Assembly: GCA_963662605.1 (NCBI GenBank)
Contig: OY759785.1
Span: 2,108,001 to 2,172,000, forward strand
Origin: G963662605 sp963662605
GTDB lineage: Bacteria; Bacteroidota; Ignavibacteria; Ignavibacteriales; Ignavibacteriaceae
Reading direction: 5' to 3'
DNA: 64,000 bases
In this document: positions 47,646 to 56,289 of the stretch, one piece after another
Layout of the letters: each line of letters starts with the position of its first letter
Numbering within the stretch: position 1 is the first letter of the stretch
Made by a program: the position numbers and the translations under genes
Notes under the pieces: model-generated
Databases searched by the model: none
Told to the model about the DNA's origin: nothing
What the model saw: the letters and a program-made list of their open reading frames with translations, nothing else

Positions 47646-48584
47646 ATGAAACACATTACCTCTATAAGAAGATTCAATTTACTTTTCAGTTTGGTAGTAA
47701 TACTTGTTGCATGTGGCTATACATCGGGACAAACCAGATTATTGGAAAACTCACGCTGGCAAAAGAAGTATAGTAAACTGTATGATGCTCATATTGACAT
47801 AGTCTATCACACTATTGATACCATTCAGGTAAAATTAGATTTATATACGCCGAAAGATGCAAAAGAGAAAACACCTGTTCTGATGTATATGCATGGCGGC
47901 GGCTGGTCAAAAGGAACAAAAGATTCCATGACTTCGCAGCTTTCTCATTATATGGCGAGTGGTTTTGCCGTTGTGAATGTTAATTACCGCCTATTTAACC
48001 AGGGTTTGGCTCCGGCTGCTGTTATTGACTGCCGTTGTGCGCTGGCTTGGATTTACGAAAATGCTGATAAATATAATTTTGACGTATCAAAAATCGTTAT
48101 CAGCGGCGGTTCCGCGGGCGGACATCTTGCCTTGATTACCGGAATGCTGCCCCCAAAATCAGAATTTGACAAGGAATGTGATCACAAAGGTGATCTGAAG
48201 GTAGGCGCAATTGTGAATTTTTATGGAATCGCTGATGTGAAGGATATTTTAAGCGGTGAAAACAGAAAAGGTTATGCAGTACGGTGGTTGGGCGATCAGC
48301 CGGATAAAGAAAAGATTGCTGATAAAGTTTCTGCAATAAATTATATACGAAAAGATTTGCCGCCGACTTTTACTGTTCATGGAGATGCAGATCCGACTGT
48401 ACCATATCAACATGCTGTAAGAATGCAAAAAGCATTGACTGATGCGGGTGTTGTTAATGAATTTATGACTATCCCGGGCGGCGTTCATGGGAAATTTTCA
48501 AAAGAAGAAATGACTGAAATTTATAAACGGATAGATGCTTTTATCGAAAAGAATCTAAAAATTAAAATGAAATCTGAAGACTAA
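47646..48584 (+). CDS. Alpha/beta-hydrolase esterase lipoprotein, lyase-linked
   Basis: A 312-residue esterase with HGGGW, GGSAGGH (nucleophile Ser), GDADPTVPY (acid) and GGVHGKF (His). The N-terminus ends in ILVACGY, a good lipobox, so it is probably an outer-membrane or periplasmic lipoprotein. It is a paralogue of the esterase at 9095-10015. In this setting it may remove acetyl or other ester groups from uronans before lyase action (bacterial alginates are O-acetylated); that is inference. AAAGG precedes the ATG, 39 bases after the heparinase-type gene. Confidence 0.82.
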   Translation: MKHITSIRRFNLLFSLVVILVACGYTSGQTRLLENSRWQKKYSKLYDAHIDIVYHTIDTIQVKLDLYTPKDAKEKTPVLMYMHGGGWSKGTKDSMTSQLSHYMASGFAVVNVNYRLFNQGLAPAAVIDCRCALAWIYENADKYNFDVSKIVISGGSAGGHLALITGMLPPKSEFDKECDHKGDLKVGAIVNFYGIADVKDILSGENRKGYAVRWLGDQPDKEKIADKVSAINYIRKDLPPTFTVHGDADPTVPYQHAVRMQKALTDAGVVNEFMTIPGGVHGKFSKEEMTEIYKRIDAFIEKNLKIKMKSED

Positions 48585-48605
48585 AATTATAGTAAGGTTA
48601 TTAAT

Positions 48606-49640
48606 ATGAAAAATAAAGTAGTAACATTTGGTGAAATAATGCTCCGGTTATCAACGCCGGGGTTTAAAAGATTTGTACAATCTGATTCGTTCGACGTTAA
48701 TTACGGAGGCGGTGAGGCCAACGTTGCAGTTGCGTTAGCTAACTACGGATTCGAATCATACTTTCTTTCAAAGCTGCCAAAACATGAAATCGGGCAATCT
48801 GCTGTTAACGCAATGCGCAAATACGGTGTTCACGATGATTATATCGTAAGAGGCGGCGACCGGGTAGGAATTTACTTCCTTGAGACCGGTGCAAGTCAAA
48901 GAGCAAGCAAGGTCATTTACGATCGTGCCGGATCTGCTGTTACAACTCTTAAAAAAGATGAAGTAGATTTTGATGCAATATTTAAGGATGCTACGTGGTT
49001 TCACTGGACAGGTATCACTCCGGCTTTAGGGAAGGACTCTCAGGAAGTTCTCCGTATCGCCTGTGAGGTAGCTAAAAAATATGGTGTCACAATAAGTACC
49101 GATCTCAATTACCGTGCTAAGTTATGGTCAACTAAAGAAGCACAGACGGTAATGGTTCCGTTAATGAAGTATGTTGATGTTTGTATCGCAAATGAAGAAG
49201 ATGCTGAAAAAAGTCTCGGATTCAAAGCCGGTACAACAAATGTAGAAAGTGCGGAACTTGATGAGGCGGGGTACTTTGCATTAGCTGAACAATTAAAATC
49301 CACATTCGGTTTTAAAACAGTTGCTATAACACTTCGTGAAAGCCATTCGGCATCACGTAACGGATGGAGCGCTCTGCTTCATGACGATAAAGACTGTAAA
49401 AAACCGTATCGCTCTAAACGTTATGATGTCCAATTGATTGACAGAGTTGGGGGAGGAGACTCCTTTGCCAGCGGTTTAATATACGGATTATTAACCAAGG
49501 AGAATACTCAAAGTGCGCTGGAATATGCTGTCGCGGCATCGTGTTTGAAACAAACGATCCCGGGTGATTTCAACCTCGTTTCTATTGACGAAGTTGAGAA
49601 ACTCGCAAAAGGCAGCGGTTCCGGTCGTGTCGAACGCTAA
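48606..49640 (+). CDS. kdgK: 2-keto-3-deoxygluconate kinase (PfkB family)
   Basis: A 344-residue ribokinase-like (PfkB) sugar kinase. The N-terminal substrate motif is VTFGEIMLRLSTPG, then NYGGGEANVAVALANYG; the C-terminal ATP/anion-hole motif with the catalytic Asp is DRVGGGDSFASGLIYG. Sequence and context fit KDG kinase, which makes KDPG from the KDG produced by the SDR. No KDPG aldolase follows in the window, so the last step must be encoded elsewhere. AAGG lies eight bases upstream of the ATG. Cytoplasmic. Confidence 0.88.
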   Translation: MKNKVVTFGEIMLRLSTPGFKRFVQSDSFDVNYGGGEANVAVALANYGFESYFLSKLPKHEIGQSAVNAMRKYGVHDDYIVRGGDRVGIYFLETGASQRASKVIYDRAGSAVTTLKKDEVDFDAIFKDATWFHWTGITPALGKDSQEVLRIACEVAKKYGVTISTDLNYRAKLWSTKEAQTVMVPLMKYVDVCIANEEDAEKSLGFKAGTTNVESAELDEAGYFALAEQLKSTFGFKTVAITLRESHSASRNGWSALLHDDKDCKKPYRSKRYDVQLIDRVGGGDSFASGLIYGLLTKENTQSALEYAVAASCLKQTIPGDFNLVSIDEVEKLAKGSGSGRVER

Positions 49641-49704
49641 TTATCTTCCGTAAAGGATTTAATTACACTCAACTATAATAGTTAACGACAAAGGATTTTG
49701 TTAG

Positions 49705-51474
49705 ATGAAAAGACTATCTATAATTATAAGCTTCTGTTATGTATTATGTCTTACAGGTCTGTCCTACGCCCGCATTGTCAGCGTGTCAACTGCAGCAGCG
49801 TTCAAAACTGCCGTAGGAACAAACTTGGCACCCGGTGATACCGTAGAACTTGCTGATGGTACTTACGATTTGAATTCATATTTAAATGCAGTTGTAAGTG
49901 GAACAGCGGAGCAGCCAATACTTATAAAGGCAAAAAACACCGGCAAAGCCGTCCTCATCAATAAATCTTATTTTGATTTGAAGAATGTCAATTATGTAAC
50001 TATACAGGGATTTGACTTTAAATGCGCCGATGGAACAGTTATAAAAATTGAAAGCTGCACGTATGTTCGAATTACAAGAAATACGTTCCATCTGGTTGAA
50101 TCTGTCGGCTCGGCATGGATTATTATTCAAGATTTATATAATGCCACCTCAGCCATAAGCAGTCACAACAGAATAGATCATAATCTCTTTGAAAATAAAA
50201 CATTAACCGGAAATATGATTCGGTTGGATGGCTTTCAGGGCACACCGACCCGCAGTTCACAATATGATGTTATAGATCATAATCATTTTAGAAATATCGG
50301 TCCGCGTATTGATAACGGTATGGAAACTATCCGCATGGGGGTAAGCAGCCTTTCATCAACTCCGGGCTATGGTATTGTAGAGTACAATTTATTCGAAGGT
50401 TGTAACGGAGATCCTGAATTTGTTTCGGTAAAAACTGATGATAACATCGTGCGATATAATACTTTTCGTCGTTGCATGGGCACCTGCTGCCTTCGCCAGA
50501 CATCCAGATCATCGGTTTATGGAAATTTCTTTTTAGGCGAGGGGAGAGACAGCACCGGAGGTGTTCGTGTCTATCGTTCAGATAATAAGATATACAACAA
50601 TTATTTCTCCAATTTGCGCGGATTTACCTGGGATGCTGCATTAACAGTTACTGATGGTGATGCGGATAGTTCAAGCACGAGCCAGTCAAGTCATTTTCGT
50701 TCTGTGAGAACATGCTTCGTTAACAATACCTTAGTTAATAATTTTCACAATATTGAGATTGGATATACCAATAACGGTAATTATTCCAAACCTCCGAAGG
50801 ACTTACTTATTGCCAACAATATAGTAGTTGGTACTGAAAACCCGTTCTTCATATACTATGCAACTCCTCTTAGTCAAACTATTTCAGGCAATATCATGTA
50901 TCCGACCGGCACGGCTGCACTCGGAATAACTGCAACTTCCGCTCAGGTAAACGTAATAGATCCTCAGTTGCAATTTGTCGATAGTATTTACCGGTTGACC
51001 AATGCAAGTCCGGCCATTGATGCAGCGCCGTTTTCCTATAGCTATGTAATAGGTGATATTGACGGCCAGACCAGAACCGGTGCGACGGACATTGGTGCTG
51101 ATGAGTACTCTAATAGCAATATTCTTAACCGCCCTTTGACTGCTTCAGACGTCGGTCCATACAGTGCAGAACAGGTTGTAACATCAGTAAAAGCATCGCT
51201 AAAGAATCCCGTAGGTTTTGAACTACTTCAAAATTACCCGAATCCTTTTAATCCATCTACTGCAATCAAGTTTTCCGTGCCCGCAACAGAATTTGTATCA
51301 ATAGTATTATTTGACATTACAGGCAGGCAGATTAAGACACTTACAAATAAAACTTATGCCTCAGGCATATACACGATAGATTTTCAGGCAGGGAATTTGC
51401 CATCCGGAATCTATGTATATAAAATGCAGGCTGGTGCCTACATGCAATCCCGCAAAATGATACTTGTTAAATAA
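49705..51474 (+). CDS. PL6 alginate lyase (chondroitinase-B-like) with T9SS domain
   Basis: A 589-residue surface lyase. Signal peptide 1-22 (ends SYARI). The right-handed beta-helix of PL6 (about 23-450) carries K243 in FVSVKTDDN and R264 in CCLRQTS; their 21-residue spacing equals that of the catalytic Lys250/Arg271 of chondroitinase B. D236 and E238 stand where the calcium ligands E243/E245 lie in that enzyme. The T9SS domain (QNYPNPFNPSTAI) ends the protein. PL6 members act on alginate (mostly poly-MG or G blocks) or dermatan sulfate; alginate is favoured by the neighbours. AAAGGA precedes the ATG. Confidence 0.9.
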   Translation: MKRLSIIISFCYVLCLTGLSYARIVSVSTAAAFKTAVGTNLAPGDTVELADGTYDLNSYLNAVVSGTAEQPILIKAKNTGKAVLINKSYFDLKNVNYVTIQGFDFKCADGTVIKIESCTYVRITRNTFHLVESVGSAWIIIQDLYNATSAISSHNRIDHNLFENKTLTGNMIRLDGFQGTPTRSSQYDVIDHNHFRNIGPRIDNGMETIRMGVSSLSSTPGYGIVEYNLFEGCNGDPEFVSVKTDDNIVRYNTFRRCMGTCCLRQTSRSSVYGNFFLGEGRDSTGGVRVYRSDNKIYNNYFSNLRGFTWDAALTVTDGDADSSSTSQSSHFRSVRTCFVNNTLVNNFHNIEIGYTNNGNYSKPPKDLLIANNIVVGTENPFFIYYATPLSQTISGNIMYPTGTAALGITATSAQVNVIDPQLQFVDSIYRLTNASPAIDAAPFSYSYVIGDIDGQTRTGATDIGADEYSNSNILNRPLTASDVGPYSAEQVVTSVKASLKNPVGFELLQNYPNPFNPSTAIKFSVPATEFVSIVLFDITGRQIKTLTNKTYASGIYTIDFQAGNLPSGIYVYKMQAGAYMQSRKMILVK

Positions 51475-51506
51475 TTTAAATATCTGACAAAATAAACGGA
51501 GTATAT

Positions 51507-54500
51507 ATGATAAAAAGAATTCTGTTTTTCGCGTTGGTAATCTCATTATCCGGCTGGATATATGGTAACCAATATAAAAGCGCTGCAATCGGTTCTTGGA
51601 GTGCTACTACAACTTGGCAAATTTCGACAGATGGCGGCAGCACTTTTAGCGCTGCATCTTCTGTCCCTGGTGCGTTGGCAACGGACACCGTACTTATTCG
51701 TGACGGAGATACGGTAACAATTAATCAAAGTGCCAAAATTGCTGCCTTAACAATAGGCGGCGGTGCGACCGGCGGATTAAAATACGAAAATGTTACTACG
51801 GTTCGTGTTTTAGAAGTAACAGGCGATTTTGTTATGAGTGCCGGAGCTTCGTTCGCACATGGAATTTCGGTGACTGTTATACACCAATTTTTATTGGGTG
51901 GCAACTTCACTATAAACAATGCTTCAAAGCTTGCCTTGTACAGCTCCAGTACCAGGGGTGTTGCATTTATTTTTAATAAGAGTACATCCGGAGATCAAAC
52001 GATTTCTGCAAATGGAACTCCTACTACAATGGACTTTGGTTTCCTTAAAATCAGAAGAGCGAATGATGCAGACAGAGTCTTAGCAACTTGCACAATGAAT
52101 ATAAAGGGCGGAAACACCGGCCTTGTACTAACCAAGGGTATCTTTGAAGTAAACGCAGGCACCCTGATCCTTCCTTCAGCCGTAACCGGTGCGGGTGCAA
52201 ACTGGAATGCGGATAGTACAGGAACGTTCAAAGTTAGTGGCTCAGCTAAGGTATTTTTCACAAGCGGCATCGCAGGTTCTTCTTCCGGTCAGCTTGGAAC
52301 CATAGTTATCAATACCAGCGATACAGTTACATTAGGCTATAATACTACTGCTCAAGGTGCGGTTAAGTTAGATAATGCGAATATCTTTAATATGCAGGGC
52401 GGTACGTTGAATGTTAACGGTAGATTTGTAACTTCGGCAGGTACCTCTACGATTTCCGGTGGTCAGATAAACGTTGATCCTCAAAACAGAGGTACAGCTG
52501 GCGCTGCAAGTCTTGCAGCCACACAAAACCCTTTCGAAGTTTCATCAACGGGCACACTTAATATGTCTGGTGGTACTGTTTGCGTTGTAAACCCAGACTC
52601 TGGAAGCGGCACTGGGCTTGAAGTTAAAATTAGTGGTGCTCTGAACATGACAGGCGGTACGATAAGTCTTGGCAACGGTGTGGCTTCAAAGTCAGGATCT
52701 GCTGACGGCTTCGAAATATATTTTTCATCAGGAAAAGTGCCATATAATTTAACTATCAACAATCCTTCCGGCACAAATCGTCATGTGGTTTGTACTAATC
52801 ACACGACATACAATAGTTTCACCATTGGCAATAACCTGAATATTGTGGCAGGCGAGTTACGAACAACCGCTCCCGATGGAAGGCCTGCAAATCTTACTAT
52901 TGGTGGTAACTGGACAAATAATGGCACTTACACACCGCATGATTCCAGTTTGGTAACATTTAATGGATCTTCGGCTCAGGCAATCGGCGGATCGTCTTCA
53001 ACAACTTTTGGCAGGCTTTCAATTAATAATACAGCCTCTGTGGTTACGGTCGGCACACCGGCAACAATTAAATTAGTTGGACTTGTTTACGCTAATGCAA
53101 CATTAGCTATCGGTGCAACGTTAACCAATAACGGTACAACGACGATAAATGGTAATTTCCAAATAAATGACGGTGGTTGGGCAACAGGAAATGGTTTTGT
53201 ATACAACTCAACCGGTGTTTTGATCTTCAATAACGCGTCCGGTGAGTATGGCATTAATGGCGACGCGTATTGGCCTGATGTTTCAGGTCCTCGTAACGTA
53301 ACAATTCAGGGAGCCGGTGGCATTAGTCTTAATGTTGCCAGAACCGTAACCAATCTGGTACAAGCTTCTACTGGTATTGCAAATGGAAATAACCTGACAA
53401 TTTATGGGACACTCAAACTGAATGGTGGTGGTTATATTTCGGGTACTCCTACATATGGTTCAGCATCAACATTAGTTTACAATACCGGAGGCACATACGG
53501 CAGATATGATGAATGGAATACTACAGACCCGGCGAATGTTCTACTCAGTGGAAATACAACTTTAAATTATCCCAACGGGTCACATATTTCCGCTCGCAGC
53601 CTTTCCGGTAATCTCACTATTGACGCAGGTTCTGCGCTTTGGATGGATTATGATAGTCCAAATCCGGGAGTATCTGCATTAAGTGTTGGCGGAAATCTTA
53701 CACTCAACGGGCAAATGTCACTTGGTAACCAGCCTGGCGGCGATTTAAATATTGGAGGCAATCTCTCAATAACCGGAAGTCTGTATCCTCAATCAAGGGC
53801 AGTCACTTTTAACGGTTCTACCGCTCAGACATTAACGGGCACGACAGCATTTGACTACTTGACCATAAACAATCCTGCGGGTGTCGTATTGGCTTCTGAT
53901 GTTGTTGTTAATAATGCTCTTGCTTTAACAAGCGGTTTACTTGATGTAGCAACACATACGCTTCTCCTCGGAAGCAGCGCGGGTGTATCAGGAACTCCAT
54001 CAGCAACGAATATGATTGTTGGAACAACCGGATCAGGAAAAGTGAAAAAACTTATCAATTCAGCTGCTCCGCATAGTTTCACATTCCCGGTAGGGGATAA
54101 TAGCAGTACAGCCGAATACTCTCCGGTAACATACACTCTTAATAGCGGTTCATTTACAACAGATACTGTCGTCGTCATGGTAACTAATGCAAAACACGCT
54201 AATAATAGTGAACTTACCAATTACCTCAATAGATATTGGATCGTGGCAAATAGTGGTGTAACTAATCCTAATTATACTGCTGTATTCACCTATGTTCCGG
54301 CTGACGTTGTTGGAAGCGAAGCAAGCCTATCAGGTGCTTTATGGAATGGGTCAAGCTGGGTAAACCTCGGAACTGTTAATAGCGGCGCACATACATTTAC
54401 GGCTTCCAACCAGACTGTGTTCGGTGATTTTACAGCAATGCTTATCGCATCATCAGGAAGCGTTGCGGTTACTGTAATTCCACAGGGCTTTTATAATGAT

Positions 54501-55034
54501 GGTGATTATCTTAATTCCCGGGATACTATCAATGTTCTATTGGCAGGCGCTGGGTCACCATACGCCGTCGTTGATTCAGCCTTTGCTGTACTCGACTCAG
54601 TAACATTTACCGCAACTGCCGTTTTGTCCAGCGCGCCATCGGGAAGTTACTATCTGGTTATTAAACACAGAAATAGCATTGAGACCTGGAGCACCGCTCC
54701 GATTGCGTTTACTCAAGGATCAACAGCTGCTTTTGATTTTACTACTGCTGCTTCTCAAGCATATGGGAATAATCTCGTGGCGGTCGGTTCGGTTCCAAGA
54801 TACGCCATGTACAGCGGTGATGTAAATCAAGACGGATATGTTGATCCTTTAGATTTATCTCTGGTTGACCAATCATCCTTCAACTATGAAGCCGGTACCG
54901 GTTTAAGTACAGATATTAATGGAGATCATTTTGTTGATCCTCTTGATTTGTCAATCTGTGATCAGAACTCATTTAATTATGTCGGCGTAAAAACACCGGT
55001 ATCCGGCAGAATCAAAGTTCATCACATTAAATAA
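51507..55034 (+). CDS. Large secreted G8/beta-repeat protein with C-terminal dockerin-like pair
   Basis: An 1175-residue exported protein (signal peptide 1-21, ends IYGNQ). A G8-like N-terminal motif (IGSWSATTTWQISTDGG, then TVLIRDGDTVTIN) leads to a long Gly/Thr/Asn-rich beta-repeat body (about 80-780). The last ~390 residues are homologous to those of the protein at 5470-9018, including YYLVIKHRNSIETWS and two calcium-loop repeats (DVNQDGYVDPLDLSLVDQ, DINGDHFVDPLDLSICDQ; about 1101-1155). There is no PNPFNP domain. It lies 32 bases after PL6, so it belongs to the lyase operon. A carbohydrate-binding or scaffold role is inference. Confidence 0.8.
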   Translation: MIKRILFFALVISLSGWIYGNQYKSAAIGSWSATTTWQISTDGGSTFSAASSVPGALATDTVLIRDGDTVTINQSAKIAALTIGGGATGGLKYENVTTVRVLEVTGDFVMSAGASFAHGISVTVIHQFLLGGNFTINNASKLALYSSSTRGVAFIFNKSTSGDQTISANGTPTTMDFGFLKIRRANDADRVLATCTMNIKGGNTGLVLTKGIFEVNAGTLILPSAVTGAGANWNADSTGTFKVSGSAKVFFTSGIAGSSSGQLGTIVINTSDTVTLGYNTTAQGAVKLDNANIFNMQGGTLNVNGRFVTSAGTSTISGGQINVDPQNRGTAGAASLAATQNPFEVSSTGTLNMSGGTVCVVNPDSGSGTGLEVKISGALNMTGGTISLGNGVASKSGSADGFEIYFSSGKVPYNLTINNPSGTNRHVVCTNHTTYNSFTIGNNLNIVAGELRTTAPDGRPANLTIGGNWTNNGTYTPHDSSLVTFNGSSAQAIGGSSSTTFGRLSINNTASVVTVGTPATIKLVGLVYANATLAIGATLTNNGTTTINGNFQINDGGWATGNGFVYNSTGVLIFNNASGEYGINGDAYWPDVSGPRNVTIQGAGGISLNVARTVTNLVQASTGIANGNNLTIYGTLKLNGGGYISGTPTYGSASTLVYNTGGTYGRYDEWNTTDPANVLLSGNTTLNYPNGSHISARSLSGNLTIDAGSALWMDYDSPNPGVSALSVGGNLTLNGQMSLGNQPGGDLNIGGNLSITGSLYPQSRAVTFNGSTAQTLTGTTAFDYLTINNPAGVVLASDVVVNNALALTSGLLDVATHTLLLGSSAGVSGTPSATNMIVGTTGSGKVKKLINSAAPHSFTFPVGDNSSTAEYSPVTYTLNSGSFTTDTVVVMVTNAKHANNSELTNYLNRYWIVANSGVTNPNYTAVFTYVPADVVGSEASLSGALWNGSSWVNLGTVNSGAHTFTASNQTVFGDFTAMLIASSGSVAVTVIPQGFYNDGDYLNSRDTINVLLAGAGSPYAVVDSAFAVLDSVTFTATAVLSSAPSGSYYLVIKHRNSIETWSTAPIAFTQGSTAAFDFTTAASQAYGNNLVAVGSVPRYAMYSGDVNQDGYVDPLDLSLVDQSSFNYEAGTGLSTDINGDHFVDPLDLSICDQNSFNYVGVKTPVSGRIKVHHIK

Positions 55035-55045
55035 TTCGATAGAAG

Positions 55046-56242
55046 TTGAAAAATAAGTTATTCTTTTTGTTTCTGGTTGTATCATCCTTAATTGCCTCTC
55101 CAAAGGGTGGTACACCAGGAACATTTTTTTACCCCGGTGAAAGGCTGCAATACCTCAAAGATAGTTATGAAAACGGCAGCCTGAAAAAAGATGCGATACT
55201 AAATCGTTTGCTAAGAGATGCCAAGAAAACACTTTCTGTTGAAATTCCTTCAGTAGTGGAAAAGAAGCAGATTCCTCCGAGCGGGGATAAGCATGACTAT
55301 GCAAGCTTTGGCGGCTACTGGTGGCCTGATACGACAAAACCTGACGGCAAACCATATATCAGAAAAGACGGCGTGACAAATCCGGAAGTAAATGACTACA
55401 CTGATAAAATATATCTCAATAAAGTCATAACGTCCGTTAATACACTGGCTTTAGGGTATTATATAAGTAGTGATGCCAGGTATGCCGTAAAAGCACTTGA
55501 AATTCTGAGAAAGTGGTTCATTTCTCCTGAAACCAAAATGAATCCGAATTTGGAATATGCCGGCTTTGTCCCCGGCAGAAATAATGGTGGAGGAAAATCG
55601 GGACTTATTGACACGCATCGTATTTACTTGTTAGTGGATGCTTTGGTTCTTTTGGAAAACTCAGAAGAGATGACTGCACAGGATAAAGCCGCTCTTCATT
55701 CATGGATGTCTGAATATCTTAACTGGCTGACCCACTCCAAGAACGGCGTTGATGAAGGTAAATCACGAAATAACCATGGTACGTGGTATGATGTACAGGT
55801 TATCTCACTTGCATTTTACTCCGGTAAAATTGACTTGGCAAAGCAAGTCGCCGAAAATGCAAAAATTAAAAGAATCTCTTCCCAAGTTGAACCGGACGGG
55901 AAGCAAACATTCGAACTTCAGCGCACAAATTCATGGGGCTATAGTAATTTCAACCTGGTTGCGCTCTTTTATCTTGGAATACTATCGGAAAGGGCAGGCG
56001 TTGATTTGTGGAGCTATGATGATAAAGGAAAATCTATAAAGAATGCACTAGACTATTTACTCCCGTTTGCTCAAGACAAAACAAAATGGAAGACGCAACA
56101 AATCGGTGAGTTTAAAATCAAGGATTTGTATGCAGTCTTAAAGATTGCAGAGCAGAAATATCATGATGAAGAATACGGAAACTGGAGAAGAAAATTATTC
56201 GGTTCTGGGTATGATAATGACAGGATAAATTTGTTCTTTTAA
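55046..56242 (+). CDS. Alginate lyase family protein (PF05426), paralogue 3
   Basis: A 398-residue exported lyase. It starts at TTG 55046 and reads KNKLFFLFLVVSSLIASPKG, a good signal peptide. Motifs: KHDYASFGGYWWPDT with PYIRKDGVTNPE, RNNHGTWYD with N243-H244, and ELQRTNSWGYSNFN with R293 and Y299 in the catalytic Arg and Tyr places. It is closest to paralogue 1 at 30909 (shared HDYxS, GTWYD, IKRI/SQVE-like stretches). It is the last gene of the lyase region and is followed by a strong terminator. Confidence 0.85.
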   Translation: MKNKLFFLFLVVSSLIASPKGGTPGTFFYPGERLQYLKDSYENGSLKKDAILNRLLRDAKKTLSVEIPSVVEKKQIPPSGDKHDYASFGGYWWPDTTKPDGKPYIRKDGVTNPEVNDYTDKIYLNKVITSVNTLALGYYISSDARYAVKALEILRKWFISPETKMNPNLEYAGFVPGRNNGGGKSGLIDTHRIYLLVDALVLLENSEEMTAQDKAALHSWMSEYLNWLTHSKNGVDEGKSRNNHGTWYDVQVISLAFYSGKIDLAKQVAENAKIKRISSQVEPDGKQTFELQRTNSWGYSNFNLVALFYLGILSERAGVDLWSYDDKGKSIKNALDYLLPFAQDKTKWKTQQIGEFKIKDLYAVLKIAEQKYHDEEYGNWRRKLFGSGYDNDRINLFF

Positions 56243-56244
56243 TA

Positions 56245-56270
56245 AAAATGCCGGCTTAGCCGGCATTTTT
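56245..56270. terminator. Rho-independent terminator, usable from both sides
   Basis: AAATGCCGGC and GCCGGCATTT pair perfectly around a TTA loop, with A's before and T's after. It closes the lyase operon on the plus strand and could also serve the converging deaminase gene on the minus strand. Confidence 0.92.
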
Positions 56271-56289
56271 ATTTGATTGATGGCAATGT

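Noticed and set aside
19037..56242. Lyase region as a mobile island
   Set aside because: No integrase, transposase, tRNA gene or direct repeats at the edges were seen, and base composition and T9SS tags match the flanks.
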